Shown one piece after another: positions 15,820 to 24,505 of a stretch of DNA of 64,000 bases (positions are counted from its first letter, which is position 1; the number at the start of each line of letters is the position of its first letter). The stretch is from Actibacterium atlanticum. Its GTDB lineage: Bacteria; Pseudomonadota; Alphaproteobacteria; Rhodobacterales; Rhodobacteraceae. The translations under genes and the position numbers were made by a program. Below the pieces are notes generated by a model. The model was not told the origin of the DNA, made no database searches, and saw nothing but the letters and a program-made list of their open reading frames with translations. The stretch spans positions 248,001 through 312,000 of the forward strand of contig NZ_AQQY01000001.1 of NCBI RefSeq assembly GCF_000671395.1, given 5' to 3'.

Positions 15820-17186
15820 GACAGGGCCTCCAGAATGCGGGCCCAACTGCGGATGCCCTTGTGGAAGCACTCTAGATCGTATTTTTCATTGGGCGAATGG
15901 ATCGCGTCGTCGTCGCGGCCAAAGCCGATCAGCATGGCATCCATGTCCAGAATGTCCTTGAAATACCCGGCAATCGGGATGGAGCCGCCGCAGCCGACAT
16001 AGGCGGCCTCGACCCCCCATTCATCGGACAGCGCCTTGCGGGCTTGTTCAAACGCCGGGGCGTCGATCGACATCTGGCTGGCGGGCGAGGCGCCGTGGCC
16101 GTGGAATTCGACGGAACAATCGGTGGGCAGGCGTTCTTGCACAAAGGCGCGGAAGTTATCGCGGATGGCGTGCGGGTCTTGCGTGCCGACCAGACGGAAG
16201 CTGATCTTGGCGGAGGCTTTCGACGGCAGCACGGTTTTGAACCCATCGCCGGTGTAGCCGCCCCAAATGCCGTTGACCTCGGCGGTGGGGCGGGACCAGA
16301 GCATTTCCAGCGCGGTTCGGCCCTGTTCGCCGGCCGGGTCTGATAGGCCCACGTCGCCCAGGAAGGTGCCATGATCGAAGTTCAACCCGTCCCATTGGTC
16401 GGCGACGGCTTCGGGCAGGTCGGGCACGCCGTCATAAAAGCCGGGCACGGTGACGCGGCCCGTGTCATCATGCAGATCGGCCAGAATGCCGGACAGCACC
16501 CGGATCGGGTTCATCGCAGCGCCACCGTACATGCCGGAGTGCAAGTCTTTGGAGGGGCCGGTGATGGTGATCTGTTCCCCCAGCAAGCCGCGCAGCATGG
16601 TGACGATGGCCGGGGTGCGGTCGGCGAACAGACCGGTGTCGCAGATCAGAGCGATATCGGCGCGCAGCTCATCGGCGTTTTCCTGCATGAAAGGCACCAG
16701 AGAGGGGGAGCCGGATTCTTCTTCGCCCTCAAAGAAAAACGTGATGCGCGCGGGTAGGGTGCCGTTGACGGCTTTCCAGGCGCGGCAGGCCTCGACGAAG
16801 GTCATCAGCTGGCCTTTGTCATCGGAGGCGCCGCGGCCACGGATCACTTTGCCCTTGGCGGTGTCTTCCAGCTGCGGGTCGAACGGGTCACGGTCCCACA
16901 GATCAATCGGATCAACCGGCTGCACGTCATAGTGACCATAGAACAGGATGCGCGGGCCGTCCTGATCGCCGTGCGCCACGACCATCGGGTGGCCCGGCGT
17001 CGGGCGTTTCTGCGCGTCAAATCCCAGATCTTGCAACTGGGCAACCAGCCAATCCGCAGCGGTGTCACAATCGCCTGCGAAGGCAGGATCGGTGGACACA
17101 GAGGGGATGCGCAACAGATCCAGCAGGCGGGCAACGGCACTGTCGAGATCTTCGTCGATGCGGTCAAGAACGGCGTTCAGACTCAT
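15816..17186 (-). CDS. M20 family peptidase / dipeptidase
   Basis: A 456-residue zinc peptidase starting at ATG 17186 (GGAG site), from MSLNAVLDRIDEDLDSAVARL. Metal and catalytic motifs: LFYGHYDVQPVD (His and Asp), RGASDDKGQLM, FFEGEEESGSPS (catalytic Glu pair), and CGGSIPI near the C-terminus. It has the lid domain typical of M20 dipeptidases (GPSKDLHSGMYGG). It probably trims peptides or acyl-amino acids in the cytoplasm. It overlaps the downstream hydrolase by 4 nt. Confidence 0.93.
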   Translation of the reverse strand: MSLNAVLDRIDEDLDSAVARLLDLLRIPSVSTDPAFAGDCDTAADWLVAQLQDLGFDAQKRPTPGHPMVVAHGDQDGPRILFYGHYDVQPVDPIDLWDRDPFDPQLEDTAKGKVIRGRGASDDKGQLMTFVEACRAWKAVNGTLPARITFFFEGEEESGSPSLVPFMQENADELRADIALICDTGLFADRTPAIVTMLRGLLGEQITITGPSKDLHSGMYGGAAMNPIRVLSGILADLHDDTGRVTVPGFYDGVPDLPEAVADQWDGLNFDHGTFLGDVGLSDPAGEQGRTALEMLWSRPTAEVNGIWGGYTGDGFKTVLPSKASAKISFRLVGTQDPHAIRDNFRAFVQERLPTDCSVEFHGHGASPASQMSIDAPAFEQARKALSDEWGVEAAYVGCGGSIPIAGYFKDILDMDAMLIGFGRDDDAIHSPNEKYDLECFHKGIRSWARILEALS

Positions 17187-17316
17187 CAGGGGGGCTCCGG
17201 GGTAAGATCGGGTGTTGATCGTGACCCTAACAGTGCAGGCCGCACTGTCCAGAGGGGGTGACGTGTGCCAGTGCACAGGGTAGGGTGCGCGCGTTTTTGA
17301 CAGCGGAGTAAACGGA

Positions 17317-17892
17317 ATGCGCGGTTTTTTGGGAGTTGTGTTGGGTGTGGCGTTGGCAGGGGCAGCGACGGCTGAACCAATCGGCGGCAAAGAGGCCCGA
17401 AAACAGGTGTTTTCGCTGAAGGGCGCGCAGGTTGATGTTCTGGACGTGGAAGGGTTGAGCGATCAGGACCGCGCCATTCTGGAACAGGTTGGGGCGACCC
17501 AGTTCTATTATGCGGCCATCGCCATGTCGCCATCAGAAGGGTTGATGTCGAATTCTTTGGTCGCGGCGGCCAATTATCATGACGTTGAAAACGCGCGCAC
17601 GGCCGCCTTGGAGGGCTGTGACGCGCGCCGCGAGTCAGAGTCTGAGAGCTGTGTGATCGTGGCCGAGGTGCGCCCGAAGGACTATGAGCCGCGCGATCTT
17701 GAGCTGTCATTCGGCGCGACCGAGGCCCTGCGCAAAGACTATCGCAAGGGCAAGGGGGCGAAGGCGTTGGCTGTCTCTCCTTCGACAGGTAAATTTTCCG
17801 TTGCCAAAGAGGAAGGCGCGGCTGAAATCGCGATTTCGACCTGCGCAGAGCTGTCAGAAGCCGAAGATTGCATAGTTGTTGTGCAAGACTGA
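17317..17892 (+). CDS. Small secreted protein upstream of hemA
   Basis: A 191-residue protein with a signal peptide (MRGFLGVVLGVALAGAATA) and a mature part of mixed helix and strand with few Cys (ALEGCDARRESESESC, CAELSEAEDC). Homologues occupy the same place before hemA in Rhodobacterales and are sometimes labelled 5-aminolevulinic acid synthase; nothing in the sequence supports that (no PLP-enzyme fold, too short). The name seems to be carried over from the neighbour. Function unknown. Confidence 0.8.
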   Translation: MRGFLGVVLGVALAGAATAEPIGGKEARKQVFSLKGAQVDVLDVEGLSDQDRAILEQVGATQFYYAAIAMSPSEGLMSNSLVAAANYHDVENARTAALEGCDARRESESESCVIVAEVRPKDYEPRDLELSFGATEALRKDYRKGKGAKALAVSPSTGKFSVAKEEGAAEIAISTCAELSEAEDCIVVVQD

Positions 17893-17928
17893 CCACTTAT
17901 TTGGCGAATCATCGGGCATTTGCGCGAA

Positions 17929-17942
17929 TTGACCGAAATCAA
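17929..17942. promoter_or_regulatory. FNR-type box upstream of hemA
   Basis: TTGAC-CGAA-ATCAA is a full match to TTGAY-N4-RTCAA. It is centred about 42 bp upstream of the start predicted from TAGAAG (17966-17971), a class II activator position. FnrL control of hemA is established in Rhodobacter sphaeroides, which supports the assignment. Confidence 0.7.
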
Positions 17943-18239
17943 AGTGCTGTGCGGTGCGCTCGTCCTAGAAGCATGATTGACAAATGGTCGCAGTCGACCG
18001 GAACGCCTGTTTCCTATAGGTATAAAGAGCCTTGGGAAAACCGGCAGAAAGTTTGGGGAACGCAAAGATTGGGTGGCGACAAGCCAAATTAACATCTTTA
18101 GTTTTCTGAATGTGAAAACTGTGGCACAAGGGGAAGGTCCGGGAATCGGATACCGTGGAGCGGCTGGATAGTGGAGGAGAAGGCCGCCTCATGTAGGGAG
18201 GAGATGGGAGCGCGCAAATAGGTGCCCCAACCGGATCAG

Positions 18240-18255
18240 GCGAAGATCGCTTCGC
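18240..18255 (+). promoter_or_regulatory. Perfect 6-bp hairpin with ATCG tetraloop in the hemA leader
   Basis: GCGAAG and CTTCGC are separated by ATCG; the downstream side runs into TTTCCCC. It could stabilise or attenuate the leader transcript. Structure inferred from sequence symmetry only. Confidence 0.35.
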
Positions 18256-18376
18256 TGGCCTTTCCCCTAGGAATAGCGTATCGCACCTTCTGTGGTGTTG
18301 ATACATGAAGGTAGCGCGCAGGGGAGACCCTTGCCAGCAAGTGGGCCGCAAGGCCTTAAGATGAAGGAGAAATCTG

Positions 18377-19600
18377 GTGGACTATACCGCGGGATTGGAC
18401 ATCGCCCTGAACCGTTTGCATGAAGAGGGCCGCTATCGCACCTTCATCGACATCGAACGCCGCAAAGGCTCTTTCCCGCACGCTGTATGGACCCAGCCGG
18501 ATGGCTCGGAAAAAGATATCACCGTTTGGTGTGGCAATGACTATCTGGGCATGGGCCAGCACCCGGTCGTTCTGGCCGCCATGCACGAAGCGATTGATGC
18601 GACGGGCGCAGGCTCGGGCGGCACGCGCAACATTTCGGGCACCACCGTTTATCACAAGCGCCTTGAGGCCGAACTGGCCGACTTGCACCGCAAAGAATCG
18701 GCGCTGGTTTTCACCTCGGCCTATATCGCCAATGACGCGACGCTGAGCACCCTGCCCAAGCTGTTCCCGGGGCTGATCATCTATTCCGACGAGCTGAACC
18801 ACGCTTCGATGATCGAAGGTGTACGCCGCAACGGCGGTGCCAAGCGCATCTTCAAGCACAACGACGTAGATCACCTGCGCGAACTGCTGGCCGCCGATGA
18901 TCCGGCTGCGCCCAAGCTGATCGCGTTTGAATCGATCTATTCGATGGATGGCGACTTTGGCCCGATAGAGGCGATCTGCGATCTGGCGGATGAATTCAAC
19001 GCGCTGACCTATATCGACGAAGTGCATGCCGTGGGCATGTACGGCCCGCGCGGTGCCGGTGTGGCCGAGCGCGACGGCCTGATGGGGCGTATCGATATCA
19101 TCAACGGCACCCTGGCCAAGGCTTACGGTGTGATGGGCGGCTATATCGCGGCTTCCGAGAAAATGTGTGACGCGGTTCGCTCTTATGCGCCGGGCTTCAT
19201 TTTCACCACCTCGTTGCCGCCGGCTGTTGCCGCGGGCGCGGCGGCCTCGGTCAAGCATCTGAAAACCGATCAGGCCCTGCGTGAGCAACACCAGACCCAA
19301 GCCAAGATTCTGAAACTGCGCCTGAAGGGCATGGGCTTGCCAATCATTGATCACGGCAGCCATATCGTTCCGGTGATGGTGGGCGATCCTGTCCACACCA
19401 AGAAGCTGTCGGATATGTTGTTGGAAGGCTATGGCATCTATGTGCAGCCGATCAACTTCCCGACTGTACCGCGCGGCACGGAGCGCTTGCGCTTTACGCC
19501 GTCTCCGGTTCATGGCCCCAAGGAAATGGACACGCTGGTTAAGGCGATGGACGATTTGTGGTCGCATTGTGCGCTGAATCGTGCCGAACTATCCGCCTAA
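18377..19600 (+). CDS. hemA: 5-aminolevulinate synthase
   Basis: Condenses glycine and succinyl-CoA to 5-aminolevulinate (EC 2.3.1.37), the entry to haem and, if the organism is phototrophic, bacteriochlorophyll. The 407-residue PLP enzyme shows [39 protein letters not shown], and the PLP-lysine region [14 protein letters not shown]. The C4 (Shemin) route is an alphaproteobacterial trait. ATG 18377 follows AAGGAG. Probably regulated by oxygen through the FNR-type box at 17929. Confidence 0.97.
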   Translation: MDYTAGLDIALNRLHEEGRYRTFIDIERRKGSFPHAVWTQPDGSEKDITVWCGNDYLGMGQHPVVLAAMHEAIDATGAGSGGTRNISGTTVYHKRLEAELADLHRKESALVFTSAYIANDATLSTLPKLFPGLIIYSDELNHASMIEGVRRNGGAKRIFKHNDVDHLRELLAADDPAAPKLIAFESIYSMDGDFGPIEAICDLADEFNALTYIDEVHAVGMYGPRGAGVAERDGLMGRIDIINGTLAKAYGVMGGYIAASEKMCDAVRSYAPGFIFTTSLPPAVAAGAAASVKHLKTDQALREQHQTQAKILKLRLKGMGLPIIDHGSHIVPVMVGDPVHTKKLSDMLLEGYGIYVQPINFPTVPRGTERLRFTPSPVHGPKEMDTLVKAMDDLWSHCALNRAELSA

Positions 19601-19650
19601 TTTTAACGAACGGTGCAAAGAAGCTTGTTCTGTGTTATAAACACCTTAAA

Positions 19651-19681
19651 AGAACCGTAAGATAACAGGGATAACGGTTCT
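19651..19681. promoter_or_regulatory. 8-bp inverted repeat upstream of the RodZ-like gene
   Basis: AGAACCGT (19651-19658) and ACGGTTCT (19674-19681) are separated by 15 nt. A CtrA-like TTAA-N7-GTAA overlaps the left arm (19646-19660). It lies 38 bp upstream of ATG 19719. Could be an operator; no T-run follows. Confidence 0.4.
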
Positions 19682-19718
19682 GTGGGGACAGGAACGTGAC
19701 AGGCAAAAGGCATCGCAA

Positions 19719-20894
19719 ATGATCGGGCGCAAACAGCCGCCGGTCGCGGCTGGTGAAGAAGAACAACCTCGCGGCTTCGACGACTACGAGCTTCGGCTTG
19801 GTGACATCATGCGTGGCGAACGCGCCACCATGGCGAAATCCCTTCTTGATGTGCAGCGCGAGCTGAAGATCCGCGCGAATTACATTGCTGCGATCGAAAA
19901 CGCTGATCCCACTGCATTTGAAACACCCGGCTTTATCGCAGGCTATGTGCGCTCTTACGCGCGCTATCTGGGGATGGACCCGGAATGGGCCTATCAGACC
20001 TTCTGTGAAGAAGGGAACTTCACCACAGCGCACGGGTTGGACAAGGCAGCATCTTCGGTCAAACCGCAGCCCCGCAAGAAACGTGGTGGTGATCCGCTGG
20101 CCGATCCCAATGCAAGTTTCGTTCCCCGTGGCGAGGCGATGATGTCACGGGTCGAGCCGGGCGCAATCGGGTCAATGCTGGTGCTGCTGGCGCTGATCGG
20201 TGGTCTTGGTTTTGGCGGCTGGTCCGTGCTGCAGGAAATCCAACAGGTGGAGCTGACGCCAGTAGAGCAATCGCCCGGCGTTTTGGCCGAGGTCGATCCG
20301 CTGCAAGGTGTCACGCTTGATGGGGCCGAGGCTCTGCCGCAGGAAACGGCTGTGGCCAACGCTGATCCGATGGAACGTCTTTACCGCCCACGTGCACTGG
20401 ATGTGCCTGTGATGGTTGCCCGGGATGGGCCGATCTCTGCCCTGGAGCCCGGCGCGCTGAGCGGGATGCCCGCCGCGCCGCGTGCGCCGCAAATGGCCGC
20501 GCTGCCCGAAGCCCCGCAATTGGATGCTGGATCGCAGATTCAGGTGGTCGCCGCGCAAGCGCCGGAACTGGTCATGATCGCCATGCGACCGGCTTGGGTG
20601 CAGGTGACGTCAAGCGATGGCACGGTGGTCTTTGAAAAGATCATGGATGCTGGTGAGCAATATGTCCTGCCCAAATCTGAAGAGCCGCCCAAGCTGCGGA
20701 CCGGTTATGCAGGCGCGGTCTTTTTTGCCGTGAATGGCACGGCCTATGGCCCATTGGGGCAGGGTGGAACCGTCATGAAAAACGTCGAGCTGACTTCCGC
20801 AGCACTGACTGAGAAATTCGCCCAGACGGACTTGGCGGAATACCCTGAAGTGGCACAGGCTGTCGCCGCGCTTGCGCAGCCGGTCGCAGAGTAA
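19719..20894 (+). CDS. RodZ-like helix-turn-helix membrane protein
   Basis: A 391-residue protein with a cytoplasmic HTH of the RodZ type (LGDIMRGERATMAKSLLDVQ, IRANYIAAIENAD, FIAGYVRSYARYLGMD), one TM helix at about residues 150-165 (SMLVLLALIGGLGFGGW), a Pro/Ala-rich periplasmic linker, and a C-terminal DUF4115 beta domain (AWVQVTSSDGTVVFEKIMDAGEQYVLP). RodZ links MreB to the membrane in cell-wall elongation. No mre genes are in the window. It ends at a strong terminator. Confidence 0.88.
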   Translation: MIGRKQPPVAAGEEEQPRGFDDYELRLGDIMRGERATMAKSLLDVQRELKIRANYIAAIENADPTAFETPGFIAGYVRSYARYLGMDPEWAYQTFCEEGNFTTAHGLDKAASSVKPQPRKKRGGDPLADPNASFVPRGEAMMSRVEPGAIGSMLVLLALIGGLGFGGWSVLQEIQQVELTPVEQSPGVLAEVDPLQGVTLDGAEALPQETAVANADPMERLYRPRALDVPVMVARDGPISALEPGALSGMPAAPRAPQMAALPEAPQLDAGSQIQVVAAQAPELVMIAMRPAWVQVTSSDGTVVFEKIMDAGEQYVLPKSEEPPKLRTGYAGAVFFAVNGTAYGPLGQGGTVMKNVELTSAALTEKFAQTDLAEYPEVAQAVAALAQPVAE

Positions 20895-20917
20895 CCTCTT
20901 TCAACATCACATGAAAA

Positions 20918-20949
20918 AGGCGGGCCCAGGCCCGCCTGATTTGTTTTTA
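20918..20949. terminator. Bidirectional terminator between the RodZ-like and DsbA-like genes
   Basis: A 9-bp stem AGGCGGGCC/GGCCCGCCT with a minimal loop. GATTTGTTTTT follows on the plus strand and a run of As precedes it (T-run on minus), so it should stop both convergent transcripts. Confidence 0.85.
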
Positions 20950-20963
20950 GGAATGGGGTGCGC

Positions 20964-21716
20964 TTAGTTGGCGCGGCTTTGGGCCACCACCTGACGCATC
21001 CCTTCCAGCGGGACATAGCCACGCAGCAAGGTTTCTTTGACCACAAAAGTCGGGGTGCCCGCGATCTGCATGCGTTGCGCCAGGGCGCGGTTGGCGTTGA
21101 TTTCATCATCGACCTGCGCCGACAGCATCACGGCCATCACCTCGTCGGTGTCAAAGCCCATCTTGTCGCCCAGCTTGGCCAGACTTTCGACCGAAACATT
21201 GCCACGGAATTTGATCAGCGCGTCATGGGCCTTTTTATAGGCATCCGCGCCTTCGACCAGCTTGGTGGCGATGGCAAAGCGGGACGACAGGTCCGAGGCC
21301 TCACCAAGGATCGGGAACTCTTTGACGATGAAGCGGATGTTGCCATCCGATTTGATCAGTTCGGCCACTTCGTCATGGGCCTTGCGGCAATAGCCACAGC
21401 GGTAGTCGGTGAATTCAACAATCGTGATATCGCCTTCGGGGTTCCCCCCCACCCAGGAATAGCCGTCGTTAAACAGCGCCTCGGCGTTTTCAATCACAAG
21501 GGCGACATCCGCCACGGTCTGCTGGCTGGCCTGCCGGTCTTCGAGCACCGCGATGGCTTCCATCAGCACTTCGGGGTTTTCCAGAAGATAGGCGCGCACC
21601 TCGGCCCGGAAGGCCTCGCGCTCGGCTTGGCTTAGGGCGGATAGATCGGTGGCGAAGGCCGAGCTGGCCATCAGGCCCAACGACAGGGCTGCGCCGGAAA
21701 TCATTTGGCGGATCAT
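20964..21716 (-). CDS. DsbA-family thiol:disulfide protein
   Basis: A 250-residue exported thioredoxin-fold protein: signal peptide (MIRQMISGAALSLGLMASSAFA), a helical N-terminal extension (LSQAEREAFRAEVRAYLLENPEVL), active-site CGYC in TDYRCGYCRKAHDEV, and cis-Pro loop GTPTFVV. This Com1/ScsC-like type introduces or shuffles disulfides in the periplasm. AAGGAG lies 11 nt before the ATG. Convergent with the RodZ-like gene and downstream of the M48 protease gene on the same strand; both act in envelope protein quality control. Confidence 0.9.
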   Translation of the reverse strand: MIRQMISGAALSLGLMASSAFATDLSALSQAEREAFRAEVRAYLLENPEVLMEAIAVLEDRQASQQTVADVALVIENAEALFNDGYSWVGGNPEGDITIVEFTDYRCGYCRKAHDEVAELIKSDGNIRFIVKEFPILGEASDLSSRFAIATKLVEGADAYKKAHDALIKFRGNVSVESLAKLGDKMGFDTDEVMAVMLSAQVDDEINANRALAQRMQIAGTPTFVVKETLLRGYVPLEGMRQVVAQSRAN

Positions 21717-21826
21717 TGTATGTGATACTCCTTGTTGGCACGGGTCGGTCCGGCCTCGGTTACCTATTTCATAGGCGATGCGGGCCGTCCATGGCCATCA
21801 CAACCCTGTGACATCTGCGGGCCCGG

Positions 21827-23176
21827 CTATTTTTTGCGTGCCACCCTTTTCGCCGCAACGACAATATCTTCGGCGCGCCTCCAGCCGCTGGAGCCGCGCG
21901 GCAACAACCCCATGGCACGTTGGGCGTGGGTGGCGGCGGTGCCCAGTTTGCCCAGAACCGCATAGCGCTCAGCGGTTGCCAAGGACGCCATGCCATTGTT
22001 GCCGGCACGCGCATGGGCGACGGCCAGATCGCGCAACATGCGCGGATCGTAGGGATCGCGGGCATAGGCTTTGTTCAGCGCCGAAAGAGCGCGGCGATTG
22101 TTGTCTGACGTGTTCACCGCCAAAAGCGCCCGGCCATACCCCGCAAGGATCAGCGGCTCGGACGGCGCAAGGTTGACGGCGCGGTTATAGGCGTTGACGG
22201 CGGCGGCGAAATTGCGGCTTTCCAGCAAAATCTGACCGCGCAATTCGTGCCCAAAGGCGTCTTGGGGGCGCATGGCGATCAGCTTGTCCATCTGGGCCAG
22301 TGCTTTCTTGGTGTCTGGCTTGCGGTGATAGGCAACGGCGCGGCGCATCACTGCGACATCGGACTGGTCTTTCTTGCCGACTTTGCGCAGCGTGAACGAG
22401 GGGTTCTGGATGAACGCCCCCAATTTGCCTTTGGCGCGGGCGAACCAGTATTCGGCTGTTTGGTTGGGCGGCTTGGTGCGGTCTCCGTACGCCGCTGCCA
22501 ACCCTTTGGCCGCGCGCAGACGTTCGGCGGGCAGCGGGTGGGTCACCACATAGGGATCGCGGCGGCCCACGTTCAGGGCCTCTTGTCCGCGAAAGATTTC
22601 CAGCACGTCGACCATGGCATGGGTATCGATTCCGGCCCGCGCCATATAGCGTGCACCGGCTTGATCGGCCGAGGATTCTTCGGCCCGTGTATGGCCAAAG
22701 AACACGCGCTGTGCGGAACTTGAAGATCCAGCCGCCAGACCGATTGCCGCCTGTGTTGATCCGGTGGCGGCGGCGGCCAGTGACAAGGCAAGGCCAAGTG
22801 CCGCAGCCCGGCCTGCGCCGCGATAGTTGGCCATGCGGCGGGTCAGGTGCCCATTGGCGATATGGGCCATCTCATGGGCGATCACCGCCTGCAGCATTTC
22901 TGAATTGTCCATTTTCAGGATCAACCCGGAATGCAGAAATACCGTGCGTGTGTCTGCGACAAAAGCATTCAGGCTGCTGTCATTAATCACCATGATCCGC
23001 AAGCTCGACATGTTCAGCCCGGCCTGTGCGGCCAGCGGCGCGGCCAGCTGGCGCAGGGCGAACTCGATCTCGGCGTCGCGGATCAGCGATTGCGCCCGCG
23101 CCATCGGCGCCAGCAGCATGGCGAAACACAGGATCAGCGCAGTGCTGATCCGGCGCAGGGGCATTTGAGTCGGCAT
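21827..23176 (-). CDS. M48 metalloprotease with TPR repeats (BepA-like)
   Basis: A 449-residue periplasmic protease/chaperone. The start at 23176 (AGG site) precedes a signal peptide ending MARAQS. The zinc motif is HEMAHIANGH (HExxH) with the third ligand Glu in EESSADQAGARYM. The C-terminal half is TPR-like (FGHELRGQILLESRNFAAAVNAYNRAVNLAP). BepA-type proteins survey outer-membrane assembly, degrading stalled LptD-type substrates. Divergent from the aminotransferase gene, 55 bp apart. Confidence 0.93.
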   Translation of the reverse strand: MPTQMPLRRISTALILCFAMLLAPMARAQSLIRDAEIEFALRQLAAPLAAQAGLNMSSLRIMVINDSSLNAFVADTRTVFLHSGLILKMDNSEMLQAVIAHEMAHIANGHLTRRMANYRGAGRAAALGLALSLAAAATGSTQAAIGLAAGSSSSAQRVFFGHTRAEESSADQAGARYMARAGIDTHAMVDVLEIFRGQEALNVGRRDPYVVTHPLPAERLRAAKGLAAAYGDRTKPPNQTAEYWFARAKGKLGAFIQNPSFTLRKVGKKDQSDVAVMRRAVAYHRKPDTKKALAQMDKLIAMRPQDAFGHELRGQILLESRNFAAAVNAYNRAVNLAPSEPLILAGYGRALLAVNTSDNNRRALSALNKAYARDPYDPRMLRDLAVAHARAGNNGMASLATAERYAVLGKLGTAATHAQRAMGLLPRGSSGWRRAEDIVVAAKRVARKK

Positions 23177-23231
23177 TGACGTAACCTGTTCACCTTGAGA
23201 CAAACCGTTAGCGCAGTCTACGGAGGGTCGG

Positions 23232-24377
23232 ATGCGAAGTTCAAGCCGTGGTGAGGTTGATCCCTTTATCGTGATGGATGTGATGGAGGCCGCCCGTAAG
23301 GCAGAAGAGGCCGGGCGCCACATCATCCATATGGAAGTGGGCCAGCCGGGCACACCTGCACCCGCCGGGGCGCGCGCCGCATTGGCCGATCAGATGGGCG
23401 ATGACGCCATGGGCTACACCGTGGCTTTGGGCCTGCCCGCGCTGCGCGCGCGTATCGCAAGGCTTTACAAAGATTGGTACAATGTCGATCTGGACCCGGA
23501 GCGGGTGATTGTGACTTCGGGGTCGTCGGGGGCGTTCTTACTGGCGTTTACCGCGTTGTTTGACACGGGCGACAAGGTCGGGATCGGCGCGCCGGGCTAT
23601 CCGTCGTACCGGCAGATTCTGCATGCGCTGGACATCACCCCGGTCATGATTGAGACGGCAGCGGAAAACCGCTTGCAGCCAGTACCCGGTGATCTGCCCG
23701 GTGATCTGGCCGGGTTGATGGTGGCCTCGCCTGCGAACCCTTCGGGGACGATGCTGGGCGCGGATCAGCTGCGGGCGCTGATTGATGCCTGCGCGGAGAA
23801 TGGAACAGCGTTCATCAGCGATGAAATCTACCACGGGATCGAGTATGACAAAAAGGCGGTGAGCGCGCTTGAGATCAGCGACGATGTCTATGTGATCAAT
23901 TCGTTTTCCAAGTATTTCAGCATGACCGGCTGGCGGGTTGGCTGGATGGTGGTGCCCGAGGATCATGTGCGCAAAGTGGAACGTCTGGCGCAGAACATGT
24001 TTATCTGCGCCCCCCATGCCAGCCAGATTGCGGCTCTGCACGCGATGGAGTGTGACGCCGAGTTGCAGGCCAACATGGACGTCTACCGCACCAATCGCAC
24101 CCTGGTGATGGAGGGGCTGCCCAAGGCCGGGTTTGACCGGATCGCGCCGCCCGATGGGGCGTTTTATGTGTACGCGGATGTCAGCCATCTGACCAATGAC
24201 AGCCGCGCCTTTGCGGCTGAAATTCTGGACAAGGCCGGGGTGGCGGTAACGCCGGGGCTGGATTTTGATGCGGCGCGTGGGCAGGGGACCTTGCGGTTTT
24301 CCTATGCACGAGCGAGCGAAGATATTCGCGAAGGGTTGCGACGGCTTGCGGCGTTCATGGCTTCTCGGGCGGGGTAA
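23232..24377 (+). CDS. PLP-dependent aminotransferase, class I/II
   Basis: A 381-residue fold-type I aminotransferase with GYTVALGLPALRARIARLY, VTSGSSGAFLLAF, SPANPSGTML, ISDEIYHGIEYD and the PLP-lysine motif NSFSKYFSMTGWRVGW. It belongs to the aspartate/aromatic aminotransferase superfamily; the amino donor cannot be read from sequence. GGAGG lies before ATG 23232. Monocistronic. Confidence 0.93.
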   Translation: MRSSSRGEVDPFIVMDVMEAARKAEEAGRHIIHMEVGQPGTPAPAGARAALADQMGDDAMGYTVALGLPALRARIARLYKDWYNVDLDPERVIVTSGSSGAFLLAFTALFDTGDKVGIGAPGYPSYRQILHALDITPVMIETAAENRLQPVPGDLPGDLAGLMVASPANPSGTMLGADQLRALIDACAENGTAFISDEIYHGIEYDKKAVSALEISDDVYVINSFSKYFSMTGWRVGWMVVPEDHVRKVERLAQNMFICAPHASQIAALHAMECDAELQANMDVYRTNRTLVMEGLPKAGFDRIAPPDGAFYVYADVSHLTNDSRAFAAEILDKAGVAVTPGLDFDAARGQGTLRFSYARASEDIREGLRRLAAFMASRAG

Positions 24378-24505
24378 CCAAATTGCGCCGCGCTGGTCGC
24401 GCGGCAAGATGATTCTGGTGGCCGGGTGGGGGCAGGATGTGATCGCACGCGTGGTTTCAAGCCGCGCCCGGGGGTGTTAGGATGCGGTCAAAAGGCTGAG
24501 GTCCG

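Larger units (their letters stand above)
17893..18376 (+). other. Long hemA upstream region (484 bp, no gene)
   Basis: No convincing ORF. It contains an FNR-type box at 17929-17942, a plausible -10 TAGAAG at 17966-17971 giving a start near 17978 and a leader of about 400 nt, a tight hairpin at 18240-18255, and a second hairpin CCTTGC/GCAAGG at 18329-18353 just before the ribosome site. Several purine-rich GGAGG-like patches occur around 18170-18210. No known riboswitch was recognised. Confidence 0.6.

Noticed and set aside
17317-17892. Second aminolevulinate synthase
   Set aside because: The database-style label for this gene family is not supported: 191 residues, a signal peptide and no PLP motifs.
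17977-18171. A 64-codon ORF in the hemA leader
   Set aside because: No ribosome site, no signal or domain, and it overlaps the predicted promoter and leader.
17893-18376. A glycine or cobalamin riboswitch in the hemA leader
   Set aside because: Neither the paired glycine-aptamer cores nor a B12-box could be found; only simple hairpins are present.
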